Assembly: GCA_001247695.2 (NCBI GenBank)
Contig: LGRX02015631.1
Location: 1-17,357, forward strand
Direction: 5' to 3'
Length of the DNA: 17,357 bases
From: Cymbomonas tetramitiformis
Lineage: Eukaryota > Chlorophyta > Pyramimonadophyceae > Pyramimonadales > Pyramimonadaceae
How positions within the stretch are numbered: position 1 is the first letter of the stretch; each line of letters begins with the position of its first letter. A model generated the notes under the pieces. That model was given only the letters and a program-made list of their open reading frames with translations, had not been told where the DNA came from and made no database searches. This document shows, in pieces, positions 8,469 to 17,357 of this stretch. The position numbers and the translations under genes were made by a program.

Positions 8469-9890
8469 ATGTTATAATGACATACGGTCGTCGAGTATCG
8501 TCAGTACGGTCGACTATGACATGTGCAGTCATACTATCCGTCATCCACTCATCATGAGTGACATCTGTCATCGAGAGGCTGATTACAACATCTCGATGAT
8601 GAAGCAAGACAGTTCTTGAAGAACAAACTGTTCTGAAGGGACTCGTCTTCGCTTCAAGCATGAATTGAACACCATGCGGGTATCATATGGCTTATTCGAT
8701 GCGCCGATACTGTTGTTCACCCAATGCCTTCGGGTTCACGACCCAATGGTGGTAACGCTTGAGAAGCGTGGGGGCATTGGCGTAGATGAGAGAGCATTGA
8801 GCTCGAGCAGCACTTCTGGATATCAAACTGCACTCATACCCACCAAACTCTTGCGCGTGCTATTGTCGTTCAATAATAGCCGTGCCATACATATCGCTCG
8901 CATAGCGAGCCCTAACAGACGGAGTGCTCGATTTCCTCGATGTCTTGCGCCAATAAACCGATGCAGTCAATCGAGGACGTGGACGGTGGATTTCCGGCAA
9001 GCTCAACGAACAGCAACCTCGAAATTTACACAAATGTTAGATAGGATGCTTGGCAACCGTCCATATTTATTGCCTCAATATTCACTCATGCATTGCTCGT
9101 CCCGCTATGCATGGCAGGCACTTCCACAAAGTGCTCGAGCAATGAATGTATACATATGCTTGAAATTTATTTCCGTTGGGCTGTTTCAAGATTTGTGCCC
9201 GACCCCGAGATGTTGTCGTCTTCATCTCACGGCTTCCAAAGCACCTCACGCTTCGCTCTCGTGCCTATAACTGTTATCGTACCTTGGTTGCTATAGGTTG
9301 GTACCATTCACTAATTCACCATTTGAAACCAGGTATCGCCAATTCCCATTCACATCATGCATTCCCTGCTTTTGATGATTGTAGAGACCACTTGATACGA
9401 GATTAGGAACTCAAACTTGAACCTCAAATGTGTATATAACATACTGAATACATTCCCACCTCCAATACATACTGGGTACACTCGGCGTCCTGTGCATACG
9501 CGCTATTACATATCAAAGGTCGAAAGAGGAACATGTAGTGAACGACAGGCTGTACACTAGTAAGGTCCGCTTCAATATCACCGAAGCGTGTACACGGAAC
9601 TGCTCGAAGACATTCGGAGAGCATCTACTGCTGGAGCGTCACAACGCACGTCAAGGGCATCGTCTTACACAGAAAATATCATTCGATGGTGTGTAGTGAC
9701 ACAATCCTCTGATCCTTCGTTCACAGAACTTGCCGGTTCAATGCTATTACCCACACGTGGTGACATGCTATAAAACTGCTCTCAGGTCGGCAAAGCCTCT
9801 CCCATTTTCAAATGTCCTTGGACGACGTCGCCTCTTGTCGTTCGTGGAAGCAGTACAGCCCATTGCCGTGTTGCTTCTGCTCATGTTGAA
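8469..9890. other. Region without a confident gene
   Basis: A plus-strand frame of 201 codons (8665-9270) is the longest here, but it begins at a TTG codon. Its first ATG is three codons in, and the composition is rich in S, R and L with no domain I know. It may be a chance frame. Small perfect hairpins occur at 8756-8769 (ACGCTT/AAGCGT) and 8896-8910 (GCTCGC/GCGAGC). TATAAAA stands at 9769-9775 on the plus strand without an evident gene behind it. Base composition is less AT-rich than upstream, so unrecognised exons of the minus-strand gene at 9895-10800 could continue into this stretch. Confidence 0.35.
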
Positions 9891-9894
9891 TCCA

Positions 9895-10800
9895 TTATTC
9901 GTGCAGCATAACTACACACCGGTGCATCACGGCCCAGCACGAGCAGCTGCTGATTCGACTATCGGTAGGCTGGTGAAGACTTAGTGCACGAGTCTCGCCA
10001 TGAACCCTAAACACTGTATTTCGCTCTGCTGTGAGCTTTGGAGCAGCTGGCATGCTTGCTGGGAGGAAGCCAAGACGATTGGTCTGATCTTCCTCCATCC
10101 ACAATTGTTTTCCGAGCGATGACAGCCATTGCAGAAAGAGATAAAATCGTGTTGCAAAACACTCAGCGAGTCGCTTGCGACACAGCTACATCACGTCTTC
10201 CTTAGTTCTGCGTTATACCTGGGAACTTATCGCTCTCTTTTGAAAGTAACGCTCCAGCCGCGGTTCGGTGACTTTATCAAACTGCCGAGGCATGAAATCC
10301 TTGCGTGGGACCCACCTTTCAACGATTGGAATGATAGCTGGTGTAAATGGCACGGTACTGGATAGAAGGAATAAGAACCAGAACGTTGGCCCAAATTCGA
10401 GGGCGCCGAGGCCTTGACGCTTCAGATCTCGCCATAACAGCACGCCACCCACTGCATATACGTGCGTCTCTATTTCCATATCATTCATGAATGTTCTGAG
10501 TGACTTAACATCTCCGTCAAAGCAAACTTGCGCTGCCAGCGCTTCCCTGGCGCCTGCTGCATGATCGCGGGCTTCGCGCATCCGAAAATCATCACCAGCA
10601 TCGGAAAGGGATAACTTAGTTTCCGTCAGAGTGCAGCTAAACGCCTGCCTGGCAAGTACGCCCAGCTTTTTCTGGTTTTGACAACCATTCAGAGTGATAC
10701 CCCGTTCCTTAAGCCCAACCGCTCCTACTTGTCCAGCGGCCTTATTATCACACACGGTCCTGTTTGCGCGCTGTGGTGCCTGCATGCATATCAAATTCAT
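9895..10800 (-). CDS. Hypothetical membrane protein, two or more exons
   Basis: The exon from 10800 (ATG, with an in-frame stop 27 bp upstream) to 10219 has 194 codons and ends at CAG|GTATAA. An acceptor at about 10093 (GGATGGAG|GAAG) rejoins in phase 0 to a 65-codon exon that ends at a stop at 9895. Residues 1-100 are soluble and charged. Near residues 137-160 a hydrophobic run (GPTFWFLFLLSSTVPFTPA) is followed by IIPIVERWVPRKDFMPRQF. The pattern PF-x-IIP-x-E-xx-xP-x-MP-xx-F weakly recalls the membrane segment of mitochondrial LETM1-type proteins, which is only a suggestion. The gene is divergent from the desaturase, about 1.15 kb away. The true first and last exons are uncertain. Confidence 0.5.
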
Positions 10801-11955
10801 GATGAAATCTAAGCGAGCGACAGGGTGTTAATCTTGAAGGGAAACGTGTCGACTACTCAGCCGCTATGGCGCTCAAATATAGGTTACGGCTGTATTCACT
10901 TAAAATTCAGAAGAGCGATTGGAATTTCGAGAGGAGAATGCGTATATGTTTGAGCATGAGGCAATATACAGCCAACTTGTATGATATGCTGTTGAATAAT
11001 GAAAAAAGAAAATTGTTTGCAGCTTGAGTGTTGCGCCCCCTAACAATATTTAGTTTACAATCGAATCCCACGGCAGACCCCATCCGATCGCATGCCATCC
11101 CCACTTTCCCCAGTTCGAGTTCCCCACCCGACTGCACGCCAGCATGCGACAGCCAATAGGAATAGCCCAACACGAAAAGGACGAGCACCGCGAGTCCGCG
11201 AGTCCGCGAGCGCGACAATCTCGAATGTGACTGGTGCGGAGGGAAAATGAAAAGATCTAACGCATAAAGATGACAACTCAACTCAAAAGACAATCACAAT
11301 GAGGAATTCGAAGAGCCACATTTATATACTTGGCTCTATAACCAATTATTGTGCAGTATTCGGACTCGACAGCGACAGCTCGACACTCATCGACATCGAC
11401 ATGTCAACAGCTCAACACACGACAGGACTCACTCTTGACCGATGACTCTAATCGAGGGTTAAGACTCGCGTCGTCGCGTCTGTGATACAGGTCAACACGA
11501 ACAGGGACTGAAACACATTGAGGACATGAGGTCATGAATGATTGTCATTGACTGATTGACATTCCAAGATTTCACTCGACATCAGATAGTAAACGTTCGA
11601 TCGACAAATGAGTAATGTGTAACACCCGTTGAGAGTAAAAATTCAGCTATTAAGGTGTTAGTACTTGAACCGGTGACCAATTGAGACGTTTTTTTGTTCG
11701 GGGTCCAGCAAATCATTGAGTTTCTTTGAAACGGGTCCAAACGATCGACAGTCCACGTTAAATTCACGTTTATAGGTCATTGCGATCTTTGTAAGTTTCG
11801 GATCTAACGTTCCTGGAATAGCCACGTTCACTCGATTTTCCCTTGAGAAAGCCTGGGGAAGCATATGAGGAAGCCGGAACATCGTTAGTGTTGAACCGAA
11901 ATTCAACAGGAGAGAAAAACTTTCACACGATACTCCGTTTCCGAGTAGTTTCAAG
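10801..11955. other. Divergent intergenic region between two genes
   Basis: This stretch lies between two start codons that face away from each other, so it should contain both promoters. A GC-rich island covers about 11060-11230 and includes CGCGAGTC repeated (GCGAGTCCGCGAGTCCGCGAG). Open minus-strand frames at 10907-11293 (with a hydrophobic run GLAVLVLFVLGYSYWL) and 11658-11954 (with IPGTLDPKLTKIAMTYKREF) are not recognised. They may be 5' exons of the minus-strand gene, another gene, or chance. No clear TATA box precedes the desaturase. Its ATG context is good (AAG before it, G after it). Confidence 0.4.
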
Positions 11956-14355
11956 ATGGGTAAGGGAGGAAATTCAGGCGTGCAGCCTGCTAAGACTTCT
12001 GACGCTAATTCTGCAGAGGTTTTGATTTCAGGGCGCTTTTACGATGTGTCGTCTTTTAAACATCCCGGTGGCAGTGTCATCAAGTTCTTGACTGGAAACG
12101 GTGGTGACGCGACAGAAACCTTCCAGGAGTTCCATCAAAGGTATTTTCGCCGGATCCGTCGACCTGTGTTGTTTTTATGCACACACTTGCGTATTTACAG
12201 CACGTTCAACCCGATCAGGTCTAAGAAGGCAGATAAAGTGCTCAAGTCCCTGCCTTCCCGCGAAGCAACCGAAAAGGAGTTGGCTAAGGCCGCGAAGTTG
12301 GCGAACTTAAAGCCAGGAGAGTCGCCAAATGCCACTGCAACTGATGCTGACGTGAAGAAATTCAGCGCACTCTCTCGTGATTACGCCGTTCTTCGGAAAG
12401 AGCTTGAGGAGGAGGGCTTCTTCAAGCCTTCGATTCCTCACGTGGTATCTTTCTGGACCTCTCTCTACTGCGGAGCCATTGAATAATATTTTAATTCCAC
12501 ACATAAACTTAGTCGCAAGTGCTTTGTCCTTAGGTCTACCGCGTTCTCGAAGTTGTCGCCCTCTTTGTGGCCGGCGCGCTTCTTATCAACAGAGCCGAGG
12601 CCTTTTCAGCAGTTTTCTTCGTTGGGATGGCGCTGTTCGGCATTGCGCAAGGTCGTTGCGGTTGGCTAATGCACGAAGGGGGCCATTACAGGTCTGACTA
12701 TGATGCTTCAATTTTGCTTGCAGTTGAATATATTCCCTGCCTCCCCAGCGTTGTGCTTACCCGCTTTCCGCACGTCTATGCAGCTTGACGGGGCAAATAA
12801 AAACAGATAAGTTTCTGCAAGAAGTTATATATGGCTTGGGTTGCGGCATGTCGGGTACTGAATTCACTTACCTTTTAACTTCCTTTTCATTGTTCTGGAG
12901 ACGAAAAGAAATATTTAGTTTTTACTGCGACATTCTTTATTTTTCTATAGAAGCCTTTTCTATTCCGAAATTCGAACAGATGCAAGTCAGCGAGTCGTCA
13001 AGTAACTTATCCGCTCTCACCAATTTAAGGCTGCTCGCGACATGCAGGGGGCTGGTGGCGTAGCCAACATAACAAGCACCACGCCACTCCACAGAAACTG
13101 AAACATGATGTGGACCTAAACACTCTTCCGCTGGTCGCCTTTGTAACTGATGCCCCTGGCGCTAAGAGCGTGCCACGTTCCGCTATCCTCAAGGCCTGGA
13201 TCAAATATCAGGTGAGTGTCATACCTGCAACTCGCACTATGCACGTTTTGCAACAGCCTCGGTTGACTCAGACCTCGTTTGGTGAGATGTGTCTTGACTA
13301 GAACTTGTTCTGGGACTGGTCTTGCAACAACAGGCATATCTGTTCGCCCCCGTTACCTGCGTGCTCGTTGGTCTTGGGTGGACGTTGGCTCTGCATCCGA
13401 AGCACTCTGTCCGCACGAACAACGTGGTGGAGCTGTTCAGCATGGCCCTGCGATATGCCGGTGTCATCGCCCTTTTCTCTCCCAAGTATGGGGTTTTGGG
13501 TACGCTGCTCTCTCCCCCACACCGCACCCATTAAGTGCCGGAGAAGCTTCCTTCAAGCTTGCCGTCGCGTCCACCGGCAGCAGCTGATCGTAGACTTTTT
13601 GCGAGCAACGAGCCAGGCAATACCTGTTCTCTTGGATCTGCGAAGAATATATAAACAACAGGTGAACAATAACTCATCTCACCGTGTGTATGCCGAATCG
13701 CAGGTGCCTTGGGCATTTACTTGGCGACCTTCGCCTTGGCTACCAACTACATTTTCCTTAACTTCGCTGTGTCTCACACGCACCTGCCCACCACGCAGCC
13801 CGATGACTATCTGCACTGGGTGCAGTATGCGGCCTCTCACACCACTAACATTCAGACCTCCTGGTGAGGGTTTTTTTGTGTATATTTTTGGAGTCTAGCT
13901 TGTGTATTGCTGCTCCCTTGCTTCAGAGCTAACTTGCTGGTTGCACTCAGCTGCGAAAACGGAAATACTCACATATAGCTCCTGGGATTCAGGTGGTGTG
14001 ACTGGTGGATGGCATACCTTAACTTCCAGATTGAGCACCATCTCTTTCCATCGATGCCTCAGTTCCGCCACAGGGTGCGCTTGCATTTCTTGTATACCGC
14101 CCTAAGAACATAGGTTCTGTTCCGAGTTTTCTTGCAGCTTCTACCAGTGTCTTTTTTATGTTTCAGTTGTAGTCGTGATAAGTTTGAGAAGTTATTTTCT
14201 TGTGTTGGGAGCAGATGGTTTCCCCTCGAGTAAAAGCATTCTTTGAGAAGCATGGCCTTGTTTACGATGTGCGCCCGTATTTTGGTGCAATGAAGGATAC
14301 CTTCGACAACCTGCAGCATGTCGCAGATGAGCTCACTGTCTCAAAGAAGGAGTAA
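11956..14355 (+). CDS. Cytochrome b5-fusion front-end fatty acid desaturase (delta-5-like)
   Basis: Nine exons join in phase to 450 codons: 11956-12140, 12219-12444, 12534-12691, 12784-12854, 13048-13211, 13334-13499, 13704-13863, 13993-14074, 14215-14355. All eight introns are GT-AG, 78-204 bp. The protein starts MGKGG and has an N-terminal cytochrome b5 domain with HPGG (36-39), then the membrane desaturase core with di-iron histidine boxes HEGGH (184-188), HNKHH (221-225) and QIEHH (389-393). The Q in the third box marks front-end desaturases, which insert a cis double bond between an existing one and the carboxyl end using cytochrome b5 electrons in the endoplasmic reticulum. Phrases such as QGRCGW, GCGMSG, KLKHDVDLNTLPLVAF and AVSHTHLP recall thraustochytrid and haptophyte delta-5 enzymes. 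Delta-6 or delta-8 activity cannot be excluded from sequence. Length fits the family (about 440-480). No break is seen. Confidence 0.93.
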
Positions 14356-14374
14356 ACTTGTATACTTATTGTAA

Positions 14375-14380
14375 AATAAA
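14375..14380 (+). terminator. Polyadenylation signal of the desaturase
   Basis: AATAAA lies 20 bp after the TAA stop of the desaturase. The spacing is short but possible for a compact 3' UTR. No competing signal is visible nearby. Confidence 0.4.
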
Positions 14381-14399
14381 AAACTGCCCTGAAACCAAT

Positions 14400-14890
14400 A
14401 CCAGCTCTTGATCTTAGTATTACACGGTGTACTTCAGGATTCTGTTTGGTTTATGCTTACCTGTACATAATTAAAATAGTGACAGAGAATATTTCGATGC
14501 ATGCAATCTATGACGACGAACCTATGATTTGGGTTTCAGTCATATCACATCTGATTGAGAGATCAATTCACATCAGAAGCATGTGTTTCGAAGAAATCTA
14601 TGTATATTAAAGTATACCCACATTTGGGCATATTGAACAAAAATATCTAAGAGCGTTGTTCACTTGCATAGTTTTCCAACGGTTCGATGCAACGAGCTCT
14701 TCGGAGTGATTTATGATGATATTAGGAGTAGCCCCTTGAGTTTTCACCTCTTATAGTTATAACAAGCAAATAACACTCATCCTAGGGAACGGTCCTTGCT
14801 TTCGGCGTATAAACACTCATCATCATATCAGTATTGTTATTATTCACCAACTGGTGCGTCCTCCGAGACAGCGACGTGCAAGATACGTGG
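14400..14890. other. Non-coding spacer downstream of the desaturase
   Basis: I see no gene here. The open minus-strand frame at 14782-14964 runs into satellite DNA and looks like chance. ACACTCATC is duplicated at about 14773 and 14813. Confidence 0.5.
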
Positions 14891-14891
14891 G

Positions 14892-15175
14892 TGCGACAAG
14901 CAAGGCACGGTATCGATAACTGCCGATAACTGATATATCGATATATCGGTAATATCGCTATCAATCGATACCTTTTTATGTCGGTATCGGAATATCACTA
15001 TCGACTAATACTGCATTGCGTACTATTGGTATCGACTAATAGGTTGAGGACGAATATTGCAATCGACTAATGCCACGTTTGCACTTATCGGTATCAACTG
15101 ATACCAAATCCATGACATATCGGAAATAATATCGGAAAATCGGAAAATCGGTATCGATCTTTGGATCGCACTCCA
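14892..15175. repeat. TATCGATA-rich satellite with mobile-element terminus
   Basis: The stretch starts TGCGACAAGCAAGGCACGGT, a copy of the terminus seen at 16382 and, inverted, at 16871. It is then dominated by TATCGRTA and TATCGATA words. TCGACTAAT recurs at 15001, 15032 and 15063, exactly 31 bp apart with diverged spacers. Together with similar DNA at 16380-16890 it brackets the chromodomain-BED gene. Confidence 0.6.
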
Positions 15176-15246
15176 CTCTGCTTTCATTCGTCCATATTGC
15201 CATTCTCCTATGGCGTTAAGGTTTCATCGACTTACGGAATGAGTGT

Positions 15247-16264
15247 GTGATTTTCGGACCCATCGAAGCATCGATCCGCCCCTTGCCACCCCATAAAAAC
15301 GTAACTCGAGTGGGTGTTTCGGACCAATTGTCTCATTTGTCAATTAAAATATCATGGCTCGAACTCGCGGACCTAAACGTAGAAAGGCGAATCACACAGA
15401 CGTTGTGTTGGTTGCCCAAGGCAAAGGATTGGTCAAACGCACTCAGAATCATCCGTAACTATGACTCCGCTGGGAGTGACGATGTGGAATACCAAGTGAG
15501 GGAAATCAAAGCGCACAGGAAGTGCTACGGCGTAGACCAGTATCTCGTCGGCTGGGAGGGGTTAGCAACTCAGCACGATGCGTGGGAGCCCGTGGAGAAC
15601 CTGCCAGGTTCGGAAGACGCTATCACAGCGTTCTGCAAGGAGCAAGCCGAGAAAGCCGCGGAGTCGTCTGAGGCTAGAGAGGCAGGGAATAAACGTAAAC
15701 GCTTGTCGACAGCTAGAAGTGCACCCAACGCCGATGGCGATGAGCAAGAAAGAGATGATGCACCAGGTATGAAACGACGGAAGACTCCCCTTCACTATTT
15801 ACGCGCCGGCCCGCTTCGTTGTGTGTGTGTGTGTGCGTATAACAATCATTATCTAACTTTCGTTGGATGACCACAGAAGTTGAGGAAGATGGACAGCTAC
15901 TCGACCCCAAGAACGGCAAAACGAAGCGTAGGGCTAAGGTGTGGGGCTACTACTGGATCATCAAGACCGACGGTCGTGTCACGCATACGGTTTGCAAGTT
16001 GTGTGGCCCGAACTCTACCCCTGCAGCTTATTGTGGCAACACAAGCAATATGCGCAGTCATCTATCACACGTCCATCAAGATGCATTCTGCCAGTTGGTG
16101 GTCCTCGCTGAGAAGAAGGCCGAGGGCGTCAGCGTCGAGAGCAGCAACTCTGGTCATGATACCCCTGATACTGGGACTATCGAGGCCATGCTCCCCCAAG
16201 TTTCAACTGAGAAACGTGACGTTCTACATAAGAAGTTCGCGCTATGGATCGTAAGGAGGCGTAG
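15247..16264 (+). CDS. Chromodomain plus BED zinc finger, hAT-like transposase N-terminus
   Basis: The exon up to 15766 encodes a chromodomain (about 15487-15640): VEYQVREIKAHRK, YLVGWEGL, DAWEPVENLPG. It is followed by a basic linker with KRKR and KRRK. The donor CAG|GTATGA, a 110-bp intron with a GT run, and the acceptor ACAG at 15876 join in phase (phase 1) to an exon with a BED-type finger: VWGYYW, CKLC, then HLSHVH. After it comes TIEAMLPQVSTEKRDVLHKK and WIVRRRR, the lead-in typical of hAT transposases. A donor AG|GTGCGT ends it at 16264. The catalytic core and hAT dimerisation region are not found. The 5' end is unclear because the frame has no ATG before the chromodomain. Of the three methyl-lysine cage aromatics, Y and W are present, but the third position reads L (WEGL). 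Confidence 0.6.
15354..15458 (+). pseudogene. Short ATG frame entering the chromodomain exon out of phase
   Basis: From an ATG at 15354 a 34-codon frame reads MARTRGPKRRKAN and later VLVAQGKGLVK, then stops, overlapping the chromodomain frame in another phase. It could be the true N-terminus of the chromodomain protein, cut off by a one-base frameshift; no intron of normal size fits between them. If so, the gene is broken. The start ART followed by basic residues superficially resembles a histone H3 tail. Confidence 0.3.
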
Positions 16265-16381
16265 GTGCGTGCCCTACACTTTCGGAACACGCAGCTTTGT
16301 GAACTTTGTTTGCCTTTGTTCTCGGTGCGTGTGCAATATGCGTTCTCTCGTGCTCAGCTGACTGGGGACGTATGCATTGCA

Positions 16382-16871
16382 AGGCATGGTATCAGTTGGT
16401 ACAGGGGGTATCGATACTTTCTGATTATTTTGTTTTTGGTATCAAATGATTGTGATATCACGTGAATTGCATCAATCATTTGTGATATTGTCCCACCAAT
16501 ATCAATCAATTCTGATGATGCCTTGCCAATATAAATCAATTCGGACTCGGAAAGCGGATCGGCGTTTTTTGCAGTTATTCAACAGCTTGCCACCAATGAC
16601 AGAGTGGTTGAAGTGCGTGGTCATGCCTCTTAGCTTCTTGAACACATTTGACACCTCAAACACGGCCAAATATGGACCGGAATTCCGAGTCATGCCCGGG
16701 GAGATTTCGGGCAATCATATCAATTGATTCTGATTACCCTCCCAAAGGTATCAATCGATTCCAATATTCTGATAGTGCAAAATTCAGTATCAATTGATTC
16801 TAATATTCTGATACTATCAATATATCAGAATATCAGAATATCAGTACCAACAACCAACTGATACCATGCCT
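16382..16871. mobile_element. 490-bp element with 19-bp perfect terminal inverted repeats
   Basis: AGGCATGGTATCAGTTGGT at 16382-16400 is matched exactly in reverse complement at 16853-16871. Inside the ends are TATCAATTGATTCTGATA-type words repeated several times (16490-16520, 16718-16850). No clear target duplication flanks it. A third terminus of the same kind, in the left-end orientation, lies at 14903, so a larger element of about 2 kb with a nested or internally rearranged copy is possible. It contains a hAT-like fragment on the minus strand. Confidence 0.55.
16502..16714 (-). pseudogene. hAT transposase-like fragment
   Basis: The minus-strand 70-codon frame contains VSNVFKKLRGMTTHFNHSVI followed by GGKLLNNCKK. 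That resembles the segment before the second catalytic aspartate region in hAT transposases, which commonly reads K-(L/I/V)-R-xx-(V/T)-xx-F-xx-S with a following K-L. The rest of the transposase is missing on either side, and the fragment lies antisense to the BED-finger gene upstream. The match is short and from memory. Confidence 0.35.
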
Positions 16872-16885
16872 GGTAGCACTTCACT

Positions 16886-17019
16886 TGTGTCGCATGATCT
16901 TTTATTTTTGTCGCACCATGCGACATATCAATTATATTCTGGGACGACAAAAGTGAGTACGGGACTCATTATTGTCGCAGTGCGACAAACAGTGAGTCCG
17001 GGGCTGATTATTGTCGCAG
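16886..17019. repeat. TGTCGCA stem-loops and 36-bp tandem duplication
   Basis: Two units, 16945-16980 and 16983-17019, start CGACAAA and end ATTATTGTCGCAG with GTGAGT(A/C)CGGG between. Short perfect hairpins form from GTCGCA and TGCGAC at 16909-16923 and at 16974-16988. The word TGTCGCA also appears at 16886, and in reverse at 14892 next to the left satellite. Confidence 0.6.
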
Positions 17020-17357
17020 CGACACAAAGAAGACTATATTTTTGAACTGAATCTACAAAACTTATACAAAAGATTATGGAGTATACCATATCACAGTTTA
17101 CGGAAGAAAAGAAACAATTTGACAAGCTAGCATATGCAAATTAACTAACAATTGGCAGGGAAATGTGCTCACGTTAGCACAGCATGCACTATTTTCTACT
17201 CTATTTTAATTACATAACTATGCTTATACATCTTAACAATAAATGTGCAGTGCATACTGTTATTAAGTCAGGTACAAACAAAACAAATCCTATAAAAGAT
17301 TGACTTCTAAGTTCTAAAATCTAAAGGCTAAGCAGGTTGCTGGATACAGCAACATGC
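17020..17357. other. AT-rich end of window with two hairpins
   Basis: I see no gene. GTGCT and AGCAC pair around a 6-base loop at 17166-17181. GTTGCTG and CAGCAAC pair around GATA at 17336-17353, at the very end of the window. Neither is followed by a T run that would suggest an RNA terminator. Confidence 0.5.

Noticed and set aside
8665..9270. 201-codon plus-strand frame
   Set aside because: It starts at TTG, has no domain, and is rich in S, R and L as expected of a chance frame; kept only as a note in the region description.
9769..9775. TATAAAA as a promoter
   Set aside because: No credible gene follows on the plus strand, and such words are common in AT-rich DNA.
11843..12025. Plus-strand frame overlapping the desaturase start
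   Set aside because: It begins at TTG and is in another phase from the desaturase start; the MGKGG start has a better context and family agreement.
13860..13866. In-frame TGA that could truncate the desaturase after the HTHLP region
   Set aside because: The TGA is part of a GTGAGG splice donor; splicing at 13863 restores the frame into the QIEHH exon.
13279..13898. Long overlapping frames on both strands inside the desaturase
   Set aside because: They lie across exons and introns of the reconstructed gene and contain no independent domain.
15001..15093. CRISPR-like 9-bp repeats with spacers
   Set aside because: The repeated word is far too short, and the surrounding DNA is satellite in a eukaryote.

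Overview
This is nuclear DNA of a eukaryote. The genes are split by GT-AG introns of about 80 to 200 bp, long AT-rich stretches have no open frame of convincing length, and inverted-repeat elements, minisatellites and microsatellites are abundant. The best gene is a nine-exon front-end fatty acid desaturase. From memory of the family it resembles the delta-5 type of thraustochytrids and haptophytes, so a PUFA-making protist or alga is my best guess. The genus cannot be read from the window.

Layout. Bases 1 to about 8,660 are repeat-dominated and hold no complete gene I can defend. They contain a dispersed repeat built on a 22-bp unit (GGGCTGCATCCC-AAAAACTG type) with purine tracts, a 37-40 bp tandem array (1264-1374), two inverted-repeat elements that look like non-autonomous DNA transposons (2581-3434 with TA flanks; 3689-4772 with AAGA flanks), a tRNA-Arg-like sequence whose halves are in reversed order (5342-5409, minus), decayed minus-strand coding stretches (about 6455-6990 and 7465-7833), a tandem repeat (7994-8164) and a possible LTR edge followed by short satellites (8330-8468).

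Bases 9,890 to 14,400 are the gene-bearing part. A minus-strand gene of unknown function with a hydrophobic segment (exon 10219-10800 and a probable second exon) lies head-to-head with the plus-strand desaturase (11956-14355), with about 1.15 kb between them. The desaturase was reconstructed exon by exon: 450 codons, a cytochrome b5 domain with HPGG, and histidine boxes HEGGH, HNKHH and QIEHH.

Bases 14,890 to 17,020 are a second mobile-element zone. A spliced plus-strand gene joins a chromodomain to a BED zinc finger and the start of a hAT-like transposase, and stops before the catalytic core. It is followed by a 490-bp element with 19-bp perfect terminal inverted repeats that carries an antisense hAT-like fragment. 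TATCGATA-rich satellite DNA and TGTCGCA stem-loops flank this zone. The desaturase is probably a working lipid-metabolism gene; the remaining coding material is mostly of mobile-element origin or unassigned.
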